Positions 53,530-63,229 of a DNA stretch of 64,000 nt are shown piece after piece. Position 1 is the first letter of the stretch; every line of letters starts with the position of its first letter. The position numbers and the translations under genes are program-made. The notes below the pieces were generated by a model. The model saw nothing but the letters and a program-made list of their open reading frames with translations. It ran no database searches and was not told the origin of the DNA. The DNA comes from Rostratula benghalensis (lineage: Eukaryota; Chordata; Aves; Charadriiformes; Rostratulidae): the NCBI GenBank assembly GCA_013399305.1, contig VXAI01000301.1:696132-760131 (forward strand), written 5' to 3'.

Positions 53530-55586
53530 CACATAACTTGAGTAAATGGAAATAAACTTTCTTGTTTCCGTGATTTGAGATTTGCTGTTCCTCTTTTCCT
53601 CTTCAAATAACAGAGGAGCTCCAGTATAAAAATGGAAGACAGATTCATGAACACTGTAAAAATGTAGTTGAGAGAGAGGAGAGATGAACCAGGATGCATC
53701 CAACATAGACTGAAATTCCTGCAGCAGTAATGGCCAGATTAGACAGAGCTATTTTGAGGACTTTTGCATTTATTATTATTATTATTAGCATTATTATTAT
53801 TATCTGACATTTAAAGGCATGTTAGGGAAATATGGGAAATACTTTGATAAAGTAGAAAAATTTGAAGGACAAGGTATTTTTCAACAGGTTTTCCTGTACT
53901 GAGCCAGGTCCTCTGCCTGCTAGGAGGCTGTATGATCAGAATGGGAGCTAGGAAGTCACTGAGACTTGAAGAGGCCTCTGTTGAATATGACTGTTCTCCA
54001 GTAGCTTATGGAACTCAGTGTGGCATGGGCTCACTTTTCCTGGATCCCAAATACAAAAAAAATAAGGAGTATGTAGCCCTGAAAACTTTGATGTAAAGTA
54101 AGGATACCTTTACAAAAATTAAATAATCAAACTTTTTTACAATGTGAAACAAATTAATGTCCAATATCCTGTGAAATTTTAAATCTTGGGGACAAAAGTA
54201 CACTGACAACATAATTAAATATTTTGCTGGTACATATTTTAGCAGAAGGGGTAATTATATAATGATGAATAATCCATTAACATTTAAAAGTTACAATCAA
54301 TAAATACAGGTTCGACTGCAATTATTCTGCTACCCTAATGGAGAGTTCACCAAATAGCAAACCTATAAGGAATATACAGAATTGTGGAATACTCTAGTCA
54401 GAAAAAAATTCTTGCATTCTAATTTTGCTGATTTTAAGAACTTCTTACCAACTCTGTATTTATTATCAAGATATTTAACTAAAGATTAATCTGATGTATG
54501 AGTCACCCTAATCTTAGTACTGACACATGTTGTGATAACTTCTTCACTGTTCTGTTCTTCCTCTCTTTCTTGTCTAGACCTTAGTTGATTTTGTGTATGT
54601 ATAGTCACTTAGAAATTCCTCTATTAATTCCAGTGCAATATTTCCACCCCATCCCAGGGCAGACCCCAGTATAACGCAGTAGCAAAGGCAAAGAAACCTC
54701 CACATGGGTTTGCCTGCTCAATGCATTATAAACAACATAAGGCCTGTTATTAAGATTTGATTCAGTGTGATGTTAAATCAGAATCTGAACGTGATCACAC
54801 AGAAAATTTAGAAAATTTCAGCCTTGAAATTAAAAAAAATATATCAGAACTTTGTAAATTAATACCTGCAGATGCAAGATAATGCACAATTAAGTAATGT
54901 AATCTAGCATATGTCCTACATACTTAGGTACAGTGGGGGGCAGCCGTAGTATTACAGCACCAATCTAAGTAGTGGAGACCATATGTCACACTTGCAGACC
55001 ACTTGGAAGCTGCAGCTGGTACAAAATCAAGTTCCTATTTGCTTAGCAGATCTGGCAGTGGGAGAATACCTTATGTTAGTGTTATTTTTACTATATATTC
55101 TCAGAGTAGAAATTCACTCAATGCTGATTGCTAAACCTGTCTGTGGTTTTGGTCCTTGTTACCTGAAAAGCTCCTTTTTCTTCACGTGAATCTCTTGCAA
55201 TTGATCTTATTTTTTCAGTATTGTCTCTGTTTTTCTTTTTATCTTACTTCTTTTAATTTTAGAACAATTATGGTGTTAAAACTTGTTTCACTTTGATGCT
55301 ATTCACTTTAATTCTTCCTAGCAATGTTTCAAATCTCACTTCTCATACCACCAAATTTGTAATTAAAAAAAAAATAAATCACTATTTTTTTCCGGGAAAT
55401 GTTTCTCCAAGACCTGCTTTCTAGAATGCCATTAATTATGGGAAGATTAGGAAATACTGATGATTTATGTTTCTCAGTTATTAAAAGCTAGGTCTGAAAA
55501 AGTGTCATGCCTTATTTAAACAAATTGCTATATCCTACATCATTCTCTAGAGCCAAGACAGAAAAAAAATCTCATTTTAGACCTTG
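53530..55586. other. Non-coding with an ATT microsatellite
   Basis: AT-rich DNA. An interrupted (ATT)n repeat lies at 53769-53802. Otherwise no gene or mobile element was recognised. Confidence 0.5.
53769..53802. repeat. (ATT)n microsatellite
   Basis: Six and four-to-five ATT units separated by an AGC interruption. Confidence 0.9.
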
Positions 55587-55641
55587 NNNNNNNNNNNNNN
55601 NNNNNNNNNNNNNNNNNNNNNNNNNNNNNNNNNNNNNNNNN
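55587..55641. other. Assembly gap (55 N)
   Basis: Fifty-five consecutive undetermined bases. The flanks (a poly-A-containing left side and an AT-rich right side) are unremarkable. Any frame that appears to span the gap is meaningless. Confidence 1.
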
Positions 55642-56146
55642 TGTCCTATAAGGCTATTTTTTCATTTTTTGAGCAGGTCAGGTGTGACAGACTTTCCCAA
55701 TATACCACCGAACAGTACAGCAAATCTTCCTAATATGTCCAGGTCAGTAATTAATTTCTCCTACCAGTCTCCATCAGAGTATGCCCTGAAATCGATCAAT
55801 CTTATTATGATACAGTATCAGAGACATACAAGCTTGATTAATTACCAGGTTTTTCAAGGGTGTCATTTACTACTAGAGAGAAAGAAATGTTTCCTCCCCC
55901 AGCAATTCCCTCTAGCATATACAAAGCATTTAGTTATTTCAGTTTTAGAGGAAGAATGATGGGGTAGGGCAGTGACTGTGATGCATACACCTAACAGTCC
56001 TTGCCCATCTTTCCTGAAGATGCTAAGCTCCATCCTTAGCTTGTGCAACTCCACAGAATGTTTATATCTGTGTAGTTCATATCTGTTGACCTGCATCGAA
56101 TGAATGTCTGGTTCTTTCTCTAGTTCTCCTCCCCTGATTCTGATGC

Positions 56147-56174
56147 AGAATCCTCTTTTAAAAGAGAGGATTCT
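56147..56174. repeat. Short inverted repeat
   Basis: Nine-base perfect arms AGAATCCTC and GAGGATTCT are separated by 10 bases (TTTTAAAAGA). It is not followed by a T-run or a gene that would give it an obvious role. Confidence 0.6.
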
Positions 56175-57051
56175 TTTTCTTATTTCAGAAAAATGGGATG
56201 ATGCTGAAAACCTGTCAGAATTGTATCTAACAATAATTTTTATAGAAAATTAGTTTCAGAAAGCTGCCAGTTTTTCACCCGCACTAGTAACCAACCTACA
56301 TAATCACTTAATGACAGAAAAACAGCAACACATATTAAAGACACATTTTGACTGAGGCGAAGTTGGGAATCGCAAGTTCTCCTGATGTCCTTCTTTCTCA
56401 TATTCAAAACTGTTCCATTAACATTTGGGATAAACAGGAAGAAAACTTCTTTTACATGTGATACCCAACAGGCAGACCTACACATTGTGCATTTATGCAA
56501 GTGTGCAGTGTTCTTATCAGGTCTGGTCTGTAAAATACTGAACCCAGTTGGTAACACTCCTTTTGGGACCAAAACCCTCTTGTCAAGATGGAGGTGCAAG
56601 CCCAGGGCTGATGTTTCTGTGCATCCATGGTCTCAGGTAAAGCAAAGCCCTTACAGACATATTTAATCTTAAGCATTCGTTTAAGCTCCTCCTGTTTTCT
56701 AGAAACCATTGAAACTTACACACTTTGCTGAATCAGACTGCTGGTTAGGTGTCAGCTTTTGGTTGAGATGTTAAATTGAAACCTCTTCTGCCTGATTTCT
56801 TTGATCAGCAGCTGGGAGAGAACTGTGCATGTCATTAAAAAAACCCCCAAAAAACAAAACCCAAAGAAAATAATAGGATGTGGGAGGAATGTTCTTGCCA
56901 TGGTGGCTTGTTTCTCTGATTTTGGGATTATTTTGGTAATAGTTCTGATATGGAAGTATATGAAGGGGTCTTTGTTGAGTGCATAAGTTACTGTTCTGAC
57001 TGTGCCTTAGCTGAAAGCAATTAGTTTTGAAGGTTTTCAGAAGCTTAAAGT

Positions 57052-57092
57052 AAAAAAACAAAACAAAACAAAACGAAAACCTAAAAAAAAAA
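57052..57092. repeat. (AAAAC)n low-complexity repeat
   Basis: About five AAAAC units with one change (AAAACG), flanked by A-runs. It lies about 250 bp before the CR1 insertion cluster. Confidence 0.8.
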
Positions 57093-57345
57093 TCACATGA
57101 TGTTTTATTACATCATTTTACAAGTGCATCACTCTTTTGTTTCCTTTAACAGTGATTGACACCACAATTGTATGTCTGCCTTTTTAGCTGAGAAATATTC
57201 AGCTGTGTGCAGGATGACTTTCACCACCCCATTTAACACATTCTTACACTTTTTTGAAGGTAGAAAGCAGCCAGGAAGTCTGCATTCTCGTTCTTGGTGG
57301 AATATCACTCCAGGTGTTTACAGCTACCTTCAAGCCTGATAGGTT

Positions 57346-57953
57346 GTTGCATTGTCATATAAGGTCTTGCACATAGGAAAACACAATACAGGAGTACAGC
57401 ACAAGCCAGGGTCTACCTGGCTGGGGAGCAGCTCTGTGGAAAGGGACCTGGGGGTCCTGGTGGATAACAAGCACAATATGAATGAACAGTGCACTGCTGC
57501 AGCAAAGAAAGCCAACAGGAGGCTGAGTTGCATCTACAAGGGCATCATCAGCAGAGAGAAAGAAGTCATTATCCCACTCTACTTGGCGCTTGTCAGACCA
57601 CACTGGGAATACTGTGTTCAGTTTTTGTCCCCACTATACAAAAAAGATGTGGACACGCTGGATAGGGTCCGGAGAAGGGCCATGAAGATGATCAGAGGAC
57701 TGGGAAACACACCATATGACAAAAGGCTGAGAGAAATGGGTTTACTGAGCCTTGTGAAAAGAATGCTTAGGGGAGACCTTATCACCATGTTCCAATATTC
57801 AAAGGGTAGCTAAAAAGAAGATGAAGACTCCCTTTTTACCAGGCATCACATGGAAAACAGGAAGAATAATGCATACAAATTACTTTGGGGGAAATTCTGA
57901 TTGGACACAAGAGGAGAAGTTTTCACAATGAGAACAATCAGCCATTGGAATAA
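57346..57953 (+). mobile_element. CR1 LINE, left half of a split copy
   Basis: This is a sense-orientation CR1 fragment with a 153-codon open frame (57352-57813) matching the C-terminal domain that follows the reverse transcriptase. Blocks in order are ERDLGVLVDNK, CTAAAKKANRRL, EVIIPLYLALVRPHWEYCVQF, RVRRRAMKMIRGLG and LRGDLITMFQYSKG, then a premature stop; intact CR1 ORF2 continues for roughly another 90 residues. DNA similarity runs on past the stop up to 'agccattggaataat' at 57953, where an inverted CR1 interrupts it. The matching right half resumes at about 58303. The 5' end is truncated at about 57346. Confidence 0.95.
57352..57813 (+). pseudogene. CR1 ORF2 C-terminal remnant
   Basis: The 153-codon open remnant of the CR1 endonuclease-reverse transcriptase polyprotein. 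The endonuclease and RT catalytic core are absent because of 5' truncation, so it cannot be functional. The apparent start codon is internal and arbitrary. It ends at a stop just after the FQYSKGS segment, earlier than the family's normal C-terminus. Confidence 0.9.
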
Positions 57954-58302
57954 TCATAGAATGGTTCGGGTTGGAAGGGACCTTAAAGATAATCTAGTCC
58001 CAACCCCCCTACCACAGGCAGGGACACCTCCCACTAGAGCAGGTTGCTCAAAGCCCCCTCCAGCATGGCCTTGAACACTTCCAGGGATGGGGCATCCACA
58101 ACTTCCCTGGACTGTCTCACCATCCTCACAATAAAGAATTTCTTCCTAATATCTAATCTGAATCTCCCCTCTTTCTGTTTAAAAACATTGCCCCTCCTCC
58201 TATCACTACATTCACTCACAAAGAGTCCCTTCCCATCTCTCCTGTAGTCCCCCTTTAGGTATTGGAAGGTCATTATAAGGTCTTCCCGAAGCCTTCTCTT
58301 CT
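57954..58302 (-). mobile_element. CR1 LINE inserted inside another CR1
   Basis: This minus-strand CR1 3' fragment begins on the plus strand with 'tcatagaatggttcggg' and 'ttggaagggaccttaaag'. Its ORF2 end is open on the minus strand at 58034-58330 (the upstream part of that frame lies in the neighbouring element): segments EKRRLREDLIMTFQYLKG, RFRLDIRKKFF and REVVDAPSLEVFKAMLEGALSNLL, ending at the natural ORF2 stop at 58034. The 5' truncation falls near 58302. Because it cuts a single plus-strand CR1 into two halves that join correctly when it is ignored, it is the younger of the two. Confidence 0.93.
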
Positions 58303-58456
58303 CCCCCCGGGGAAACAGCGGATTCCCCATCAGTGGACACTTTTAATATTCAGCTGGACAGGGTGCCGGCCCATCTTGCCTAGACTGTGCTGCTTTTCCC
58401 AAGAAAGGCTGGACCAGCTGATCCCTGAGGTCCCTTCCAGCCTGCTGCTTCTATGA
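58303..58456 (+). mobile_element. CR1 LINE, right half of the split copy
   Basis: This is the 3' end of the element that starts at 57346. It opens with 'ccccccggggaaacagcgg' and 'attccccatcagtggacac', continues through 'cagctggacagggtgccgg' and 'ggaccagctgatccctgag', and ends 'gtcccttccagcctgctgc' plus one terminal repeat unit TTCTATGATC (about 58447-58456). The left half stops at '...ggaataat' and this half starts at '...ctccccccgggg', so together they are continuous with the normal CR1 order. Confidence 0.9.
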
Positions 58457-58464
58457 TCCATGTC

Positions 58465-58775
58465 AGTTCCGCACAGCATCACGCAAGCGGGAGGTGCGAG
58501 CATCCCGAGCACCGACCGGTAGCGAGGAGCCGCCGGGGGGAGCCGCCGGTGGGGAAGTCGCCTGGGAACCCCGGCTGCCCCCCGGCGGCTCCCGCCCGGT
58601 GGCTCCACCCGGCGCCACCGCTCTGCTCCTGTCCCCGTCCCCGTCCCCGCTCCTGCCTCTGCGGCTGTCTTCCGGCGCCCTCTGCAGGACCCGGCGCGGA
58701 GGAGCACCCACGGAGGCCGCATCACGCCGGTGAGGATCCCCGTGGAAGTCGGGCGCTGGCAGGGGATGCGGTACC
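58465..58775. promoter_or_regulatory. Isolated CpG island
   Basis: About 310 bases with very high G+C. By hand count there are about 38 CpG dinucleotides, close to the number expected from base composition, so CpG is not depleted. It is the only such segment in the window; the surroundings are AT-rich and CpG-poor. It contains a CCCGCCC box and three TCCCCG units in tandem (about 58631-58649). A consensus splice donor (CCG|GTGAGG, GT at 58730-58731) lies near its right side on the plus strand. Long frames cross it on both strands (up to 171 codons, minus), but GC-rich DNA is stop-poor and the peptides are Gly/Ala/Pro/Arg low-complexity that read on into CR1 or AT-rich DNA. In vertebrates such islands usually mark promoters. 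No gene is identified here, so a non-coding RNA promoter, a distant first exon or an unusual GC-rich insertion are all open. Confidence 0.7.
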
Positions 58776-59049
58776 TTGAGAACCTGATAATTCCTTGTAA
58801 TTCCACGGCAGATACTCAGCTGCGATGTAAACCTGCCAGGACTTGGCAGCAGTCGGGCAAGTGGGGTGGTGTTTGGTTTTTTTTCCCAGACTGAACACAA
58901 AGAGGAAGTTAGAGAGTGCTCTGAAAGTTTCAGAAGTTTTCCCCCAAGCATCCACAGATTAGGTGAGGCTAAAGGCATTTAGTCATCCAACAATTTAATA
59001 AATATCCTCTACTTTACATTCCTCTCTGTTGACAGAATGCTTTTGCTCC
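58776..59049. other. Spacer between CpG island and LTR
   Basis: AT-richer DNA with an 8-T run followed by CCCAG (58876-58888). No gene or element recognised. Confidence 0.45.
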
Positions 59050-59627
59050 TGCCTTGATTTTGGCTGGGATGGAGTTGAATTTCTTACTAGCAGCTGGTAT
59101 ACTGCTATGTTTTGGGTTTGGGATAAGGAATACTGTTGACAGCACACTAATGGCTTTGGTTGTTGGTAAGCAGTCAAGGCCTTTTCTGCTCTTACCACCA
59201 CCTCACCACTGCCTAGGCTGGGAGTTCACAAAAAGTTGGGAGGAGACACGGCAGGACAGCTGACCCCATCTGACCAAAGTGATGCTGCTGCATGTGGTAC
59301 TCAGTATTTAAAGCTGGGAGAAGAGGAAGGAAGGGGCAAGGCATTTGGAGTGATGGTGTTTGTCTTCCCAACTAACTTTTATGTGTGATGAAGCCCTGCT
59401 TTCCTGGAGAAGGCTGAACACCTGCCTGATGGTGGGCAGCAGTGAGTTAATTCCTTGTTTTGCTTTGCTTGTGTGCATAGCTTTTGCTCTACATAGTAAA
59501 GTGTCTTTATCTCAATCTATGAGATTTTCCTCACTTTTACTCTTCTGTTTCCCTCTCTTATCCAAACTGGGGAGAGTAAGTAAGCAGCTGCAGGGTGCTA
59601 CTTGCCAGCTGGGGTTAAACCACGACA
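59050..59627 (+). mobile_element. Solo ERV LTR, family A, near full length
   Basis: An avian endogenous retrovirus LTR in sense orientation, about 578 bp, starting TGCCTTGATTTTGGCTGGG and ending GGGGTTAAACCACGACA, so the TG...CA termini are kept. The TATA position has decayed to TATTTAAA (59305-59312). Blocks shared with the other copies include 'cagtcaaggccttttctgc', 'ggtgtttgtcttcccaact', 'tccttgttttgctttgctt' and 'ctgtttccctctcttatcc'. The flanking 5-mers (GCTCC and CCTCT) do not form an exact target-site duplication. ORFs in and around it (59054-59263, 59360-59719) are LTR sequence, not genes. No internal retroviral genes adjoin it. Confidence 0.93.
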
Positions 59628-60024
59628 CCTCTTTATTGGAAAGACTCTATCTCTGTGCTTTCTTAGAAAAAATCAAGCATGAATCAAGCAGAAAGTACAG
59701 TTTAGTTTATAAGGAATAGGCCACTTCTGTCTATGACTGTGGAGTGATACTTAGGGTGGAGTGTAACTCATAACTGAAATGTAGGGTTTTTATTGCAAAG
59801 CTGTTTTTTGCCCTGTTTGTAGTAATGACAGGCACTATACAATTGTATTGCTGCAGCTGTAAATAACAATGATGCCAAGTATACTGAAATTAAAGGTGCC
59901 AATAGCACTACCATATCTGAAACACTCTGTGGACTGCTCTGGTCCTCTTCACCTAACCTCTTCATTTTCTTACATATTCTACTTCCTTCTCCTCATCTTA
60001 GAGTCAGGTGGTGGTATCTAGAGG
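59628..60024. other. Spacer between two LTRs
   Basis: About 400 bases of AT-rich DNA. Nothing recognised. Confidence 0.45.
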
Positions 60025-60612
60025 TGTCATGGTTTGGGACAGGTTGGTCAATGATAAGACAACAGATGCTTTCCCTTGCCTGTCATTCCAAGGAGAGGAA
60101 GAAGAGAGGTGAAGAGATTTATGAGTTTAGAAAAAACCAAACTAGCAGAATATTATTAATAAAATAAAAGAGGAAATAAATATAATATATACAAAACCAT
60201 ACCAAATTTCCAGGGAGATGTCACTGGCAGGCACTGGGGAAGTTCCAGACCAGTGACTCAGTGACCTCTGGAAACTAGATTTCCAGAACACACTGATGGG
60301 GATTAACAGTAGAAGAACTAACAGGGTCCCCCTCAGATGTCACTCACTAACAAAATAGAGCCACTGAAGACATGCCCTTACAGATGAGCCAACCTGACCT
60401 TGCTGATCCCTCAGCTTTTATATGAGTATGGCAGATGGGCTGGAATACCCTATTGGTCAGGTTTGGGTCACCCGACCTGTCCACTCCTCCCCACAGGTGC
60501 AATCCCTCCACGGGGTAACCATCCAAATAGGCTGACCCTGGTTGCCACAGCAACAAGTATAAGTAAAAGCAACAACAGAAAGTTGCCTTTGTTGCACCCC
60601 AAACCAGGACCA
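60025..60612 (-). mobile_element. Solo ERV LTR, family B
   Basis: A second, unrelated LTR type, on the minus strand, about 590 bp. On the plus strand it runs from TGTCATGGTTTGGGACAGG to CACCCCAAACCAGGACCA, giving TG...CA ends. A minus-strand TATA-like box (CATATAAAAG, the reverse complement of 60415-60424) lies about a third of the way in from its 5' side. The block 'tattggtcaggtttgggtc' and the segment around 'gctgaccctggttgccaca' are ones I recall from abundant bird LTRs. Five-base flanks (AGAGG and GAGAG) are not an exact duplication, so the right edge may be off by a few bases. Frames of 69-92 codons on both strands inside it are shadows. Confidence 0.82.
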
Positions 60613-62680
60613 GAGAGTATTCCTAATAACAGGAAAAGAGAGTGGGAGGAAAAAAATATTAGATTCCCTTTCTGGTGACACTTTTCTTTAGTAAATACTG
60701 GGTCAGATGTGGGGTTAAGGGACATCACAGAGGGCCACAGGGTGAAAAAAAAGAGGCAGGGAAGTGTGAAGTGGCAAATGTCTGATGGGGAGATTGCTAG
60801 GGAGAGATCCTGGCATCCTACACTATGGAGGAGCTATTAAGGGTAGAGATCCTCACATGAGACTCCTTGAAATCCTTTTGACCCTGCATGCCCATGGTTG
60901 GAGCCAGTAGGCACTAACATAACATCAGTGGAGCTTCTTGCTGTGACTCCTCTGTCTGTACATCTGCAAAACTGCTTTATCTCAGTTATTGATAGCCTGC
61001 ATTCACAGCTCTTGCTTCTCTCCAGTTAGTGTAGAGAAATTTATTAACCCAGAGCACAGTACATAATGCAGACCTGTTTATCACAGATGAAAGACTGAGT
61101 CCAGACAATTCTACTTTTGTGAGCACTGGAGACACTGCCTCCCAGTACACAGCAAGCTCCTATTTGCTTAGAACATATATCAAGTAGAAGTACAAGACAA
61201 AAACCTATTTTGGTTGTGAAGCTTTGCCTTAGAGGAGTATTAGATTGCTCAACATCCACCATTTGTTAGGCCAGTTGTGTTATTGGATTAATTTGAATTG
61301 TACTGTTTTGCACTGGCACACTCACTGTGTAGTGCTTGAACAGGCAGGAGAGAAGGCTTTGGGGATGGGAGGGAGAAACTAAAGACAGGGAAGCAGCAAA
61401 CTGACCTTCCAGTATGCCCATTTCTTCTGCTTTCCTGCGCTCCACTGACAGCCAGTCCCACATGATGCATGGTGATTGCTGAAACCTGCTACCTGCTGTG
61501 TGAGTCTGCTGCTTTCCAAAGGCTGATTGTAGCTGAGAAATGGATGACCCTTGCTCTCACACATCCACACACAATACGAATAATATTTCTTGGGCAGGGA
61601 CAAGATGGGGCTTTTTTTCCTCTTCTTTACTCCACATGGGGAAGGCACTGCCTATTATTGACTAACCTCGGTTATGGACTCTGGTCTAGTTGATACAGCA
61701 TGTAGCATTTTGTGGTCTGTCACATCTGTCACTATGCTGCTTATTTTTCCTTTGATGTAGTTGTCTGACGTGGAAATACCTGCGAGCAGGGTGCATGCAA
61801 ACAGTTCTTTACTCACAGAAGCATACCAAGCGGTACCTTCATTGGCTTCACATTTGCCTCCTGTAATATGATTTATTTTGTTGGCAGTTGGAATAGTCCC
61901 TGCTGTGAGGCTCATGTGCTCTTTCTCCAGTGCTCATGTTCCCTTTCTGTTATATGCCTTCAACAGATGTAAAGAAGAATAAGGAGACATATGATGCAAA
62001 TGTCTTACAGAGGGCATGAACTCAGCATGTTTCACAGGCTGCCCAGGCAAAATATGAGCTGTCACTAGGTGTTACCAATCATGTCATGGGGCAAGATATT
62101 TAATAACTTATGAAAGACACACATTTATGAACTGCAAATAGAGTAGGACTAATGAATGGGAATCCACTTTCAGCAACTGATGTGTTTAAGTTTCCGCCTC
62201 ACCTTTGAGGTGTTCATTCCTCATCTCCCACAGGATATTGTTGGTCCTTGTTGTGCCTCTTCAATTGTGTGACTGCACCCTCCACCAGATCTATGCATGC
62301 ACCTTTCTCAAAAAATAACGATGCAGTGTTCTTTTGAAAAAACGTCTAATTTCACAAGAGGTGTAATTAATTGGCACAAATGAAGTGGAGAAGAACCAGA
62401 AATAATTGTCAGTGAGTGGGAAATTGGCAAAGACACATCTTAAATCAGATATGCTGCAACCAGAATAGTTATATGGAAACACACTCTTATACTGTGGTAA
62501 TGCATACTGTGTGTTAACAAAGCATAATCCCATAAGAGACATGCGTAATCCCATCCAGAACATACAGTCTAAAGAGAAAAAAAAGATGGTGGGAAAAGAG
62601 ATACTGTTTACAATTAATCAATCCACTAATGAAATCTTATCACTTATTAGAAGCTAAATTTTTTTAATGCTACCTTAAAC
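60613..62680. other. Non-coding, nothing recognised
   Basis: No gene seen. The frames (up to 90 codons, 62291-62563 minus) show no family resemblance. No retroviral protein motif was found, which argues against an internal proviral region between the flanking LTRs. Confidence 0.5.
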
Positions 62681-63229
62681 TGTTGGTGTTTAACCCCAGC
62701 CAGCAACTATGACTACACAGATGCTTGCTCACTTTCTCCCCCCAGTGGGATGGGGAGAAAAACTGGGAAAATTAAGGAAGATGGGGTTGAGATAAAGACA
62801 ATAATAATAAGTAAAGCAAAAGCCACGCATGCAAGCAAAGCAAACCAAGGAATTCATTCACAGATCCCAGCAGGGCACCATCACACGTAACAGTTACTTG
62901 GGAAGAACAAACACCATCACTTTGAACAACCCACCACTTCCTTCTTCTTCTTCCCCCAGCTTTATATACTGAGCTTTATGCCACATGGTGTATCCCTTTG
63001 GTCAGTTGGGGTCAGCTCTCCTGCCTGTGTCTCCTCTGAACATTTTGTGCCCTCCCAGCCTACTCACTGGTGGGGTGGTATGAGGAGCAGAAAAGGCCTT
63101 GACTGCTTAGCAACAACCAAAACCATGACTGTACGTACCATCAACACCACTCCCAACACAAATCCAAAACACAGAGCCACACCAGCTGCCATCAAGAAAG
63201 GCAACTCCATCCGATCTGAAATCATGACA
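62681..63229 (-). mobile_element. Solo ERV LTR, family A, inverted
   Basis: This is the third member of family A, on the minus strand, about 549 bp. On the plus strand it runs from TGTTGGTGTTTAACCCCAG to GAAATCATGACA. The TATATAAA box is intact (reverse complement of 62961-62968). Compared with the copies at 7.1 and 59 kb it lacks about 33 bases downstream of the 'ggagccctgcttt' block. The flanks TAAAC (62676-62680) and TAAAT (63230-63234) look like a 5-bp target-site duplication with one later change. It faces the copy at 59050, so the pair forms an inverted repeat with a loop of about 3 kb. Confidence 0.93.
62961..62968 (-). promoter_or_regulatory. LTR TATA box
   Basis: TATATAAA on the minus strand, followed by GCTGGGGGAAG, identical in context to the box in the copy at 7.1 kb. 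Present-day activity is unknown. Confidence 0.6.

Larger units (their letters stand above)
55642..57345. other. Non-coding; A/C-rich tracts and one hairpin
   Basis: No gene recognised; the longest frame is 119 codons on the minus strand (56240-56599), without motifs. A short inverted repeat (AGAATCCTC ... GAGGATTCT, 56147-56174) and two A/C-rich tracts (56836-56870 and 57052-57092) are the only structures seen. Confidence 0.5.

Noticed and set aside
55507..55959. 150-codon plus ORF
   Set aside because: It is read through the 55-N gap, so the frame is not real evidence. The remaining residues resemble nothing known.
58330..58978. Two long minus-strand ORFs (158 and 171 codons) across the CpG island, including the longest frame in the window
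   Set aside because: They are stop-poor because of GC content, encode Gly/Ala/Pro/Arg low-complexity peptides, and one reads straight into antisense CR1 tail. No family resemblance.
59050..63229. A provirus bounded by the two family A LTRs
   Set aside because: The LTRs are in opposite orientation, a different LTR lies between them, and no gag, pol or env motif was found in the interval.
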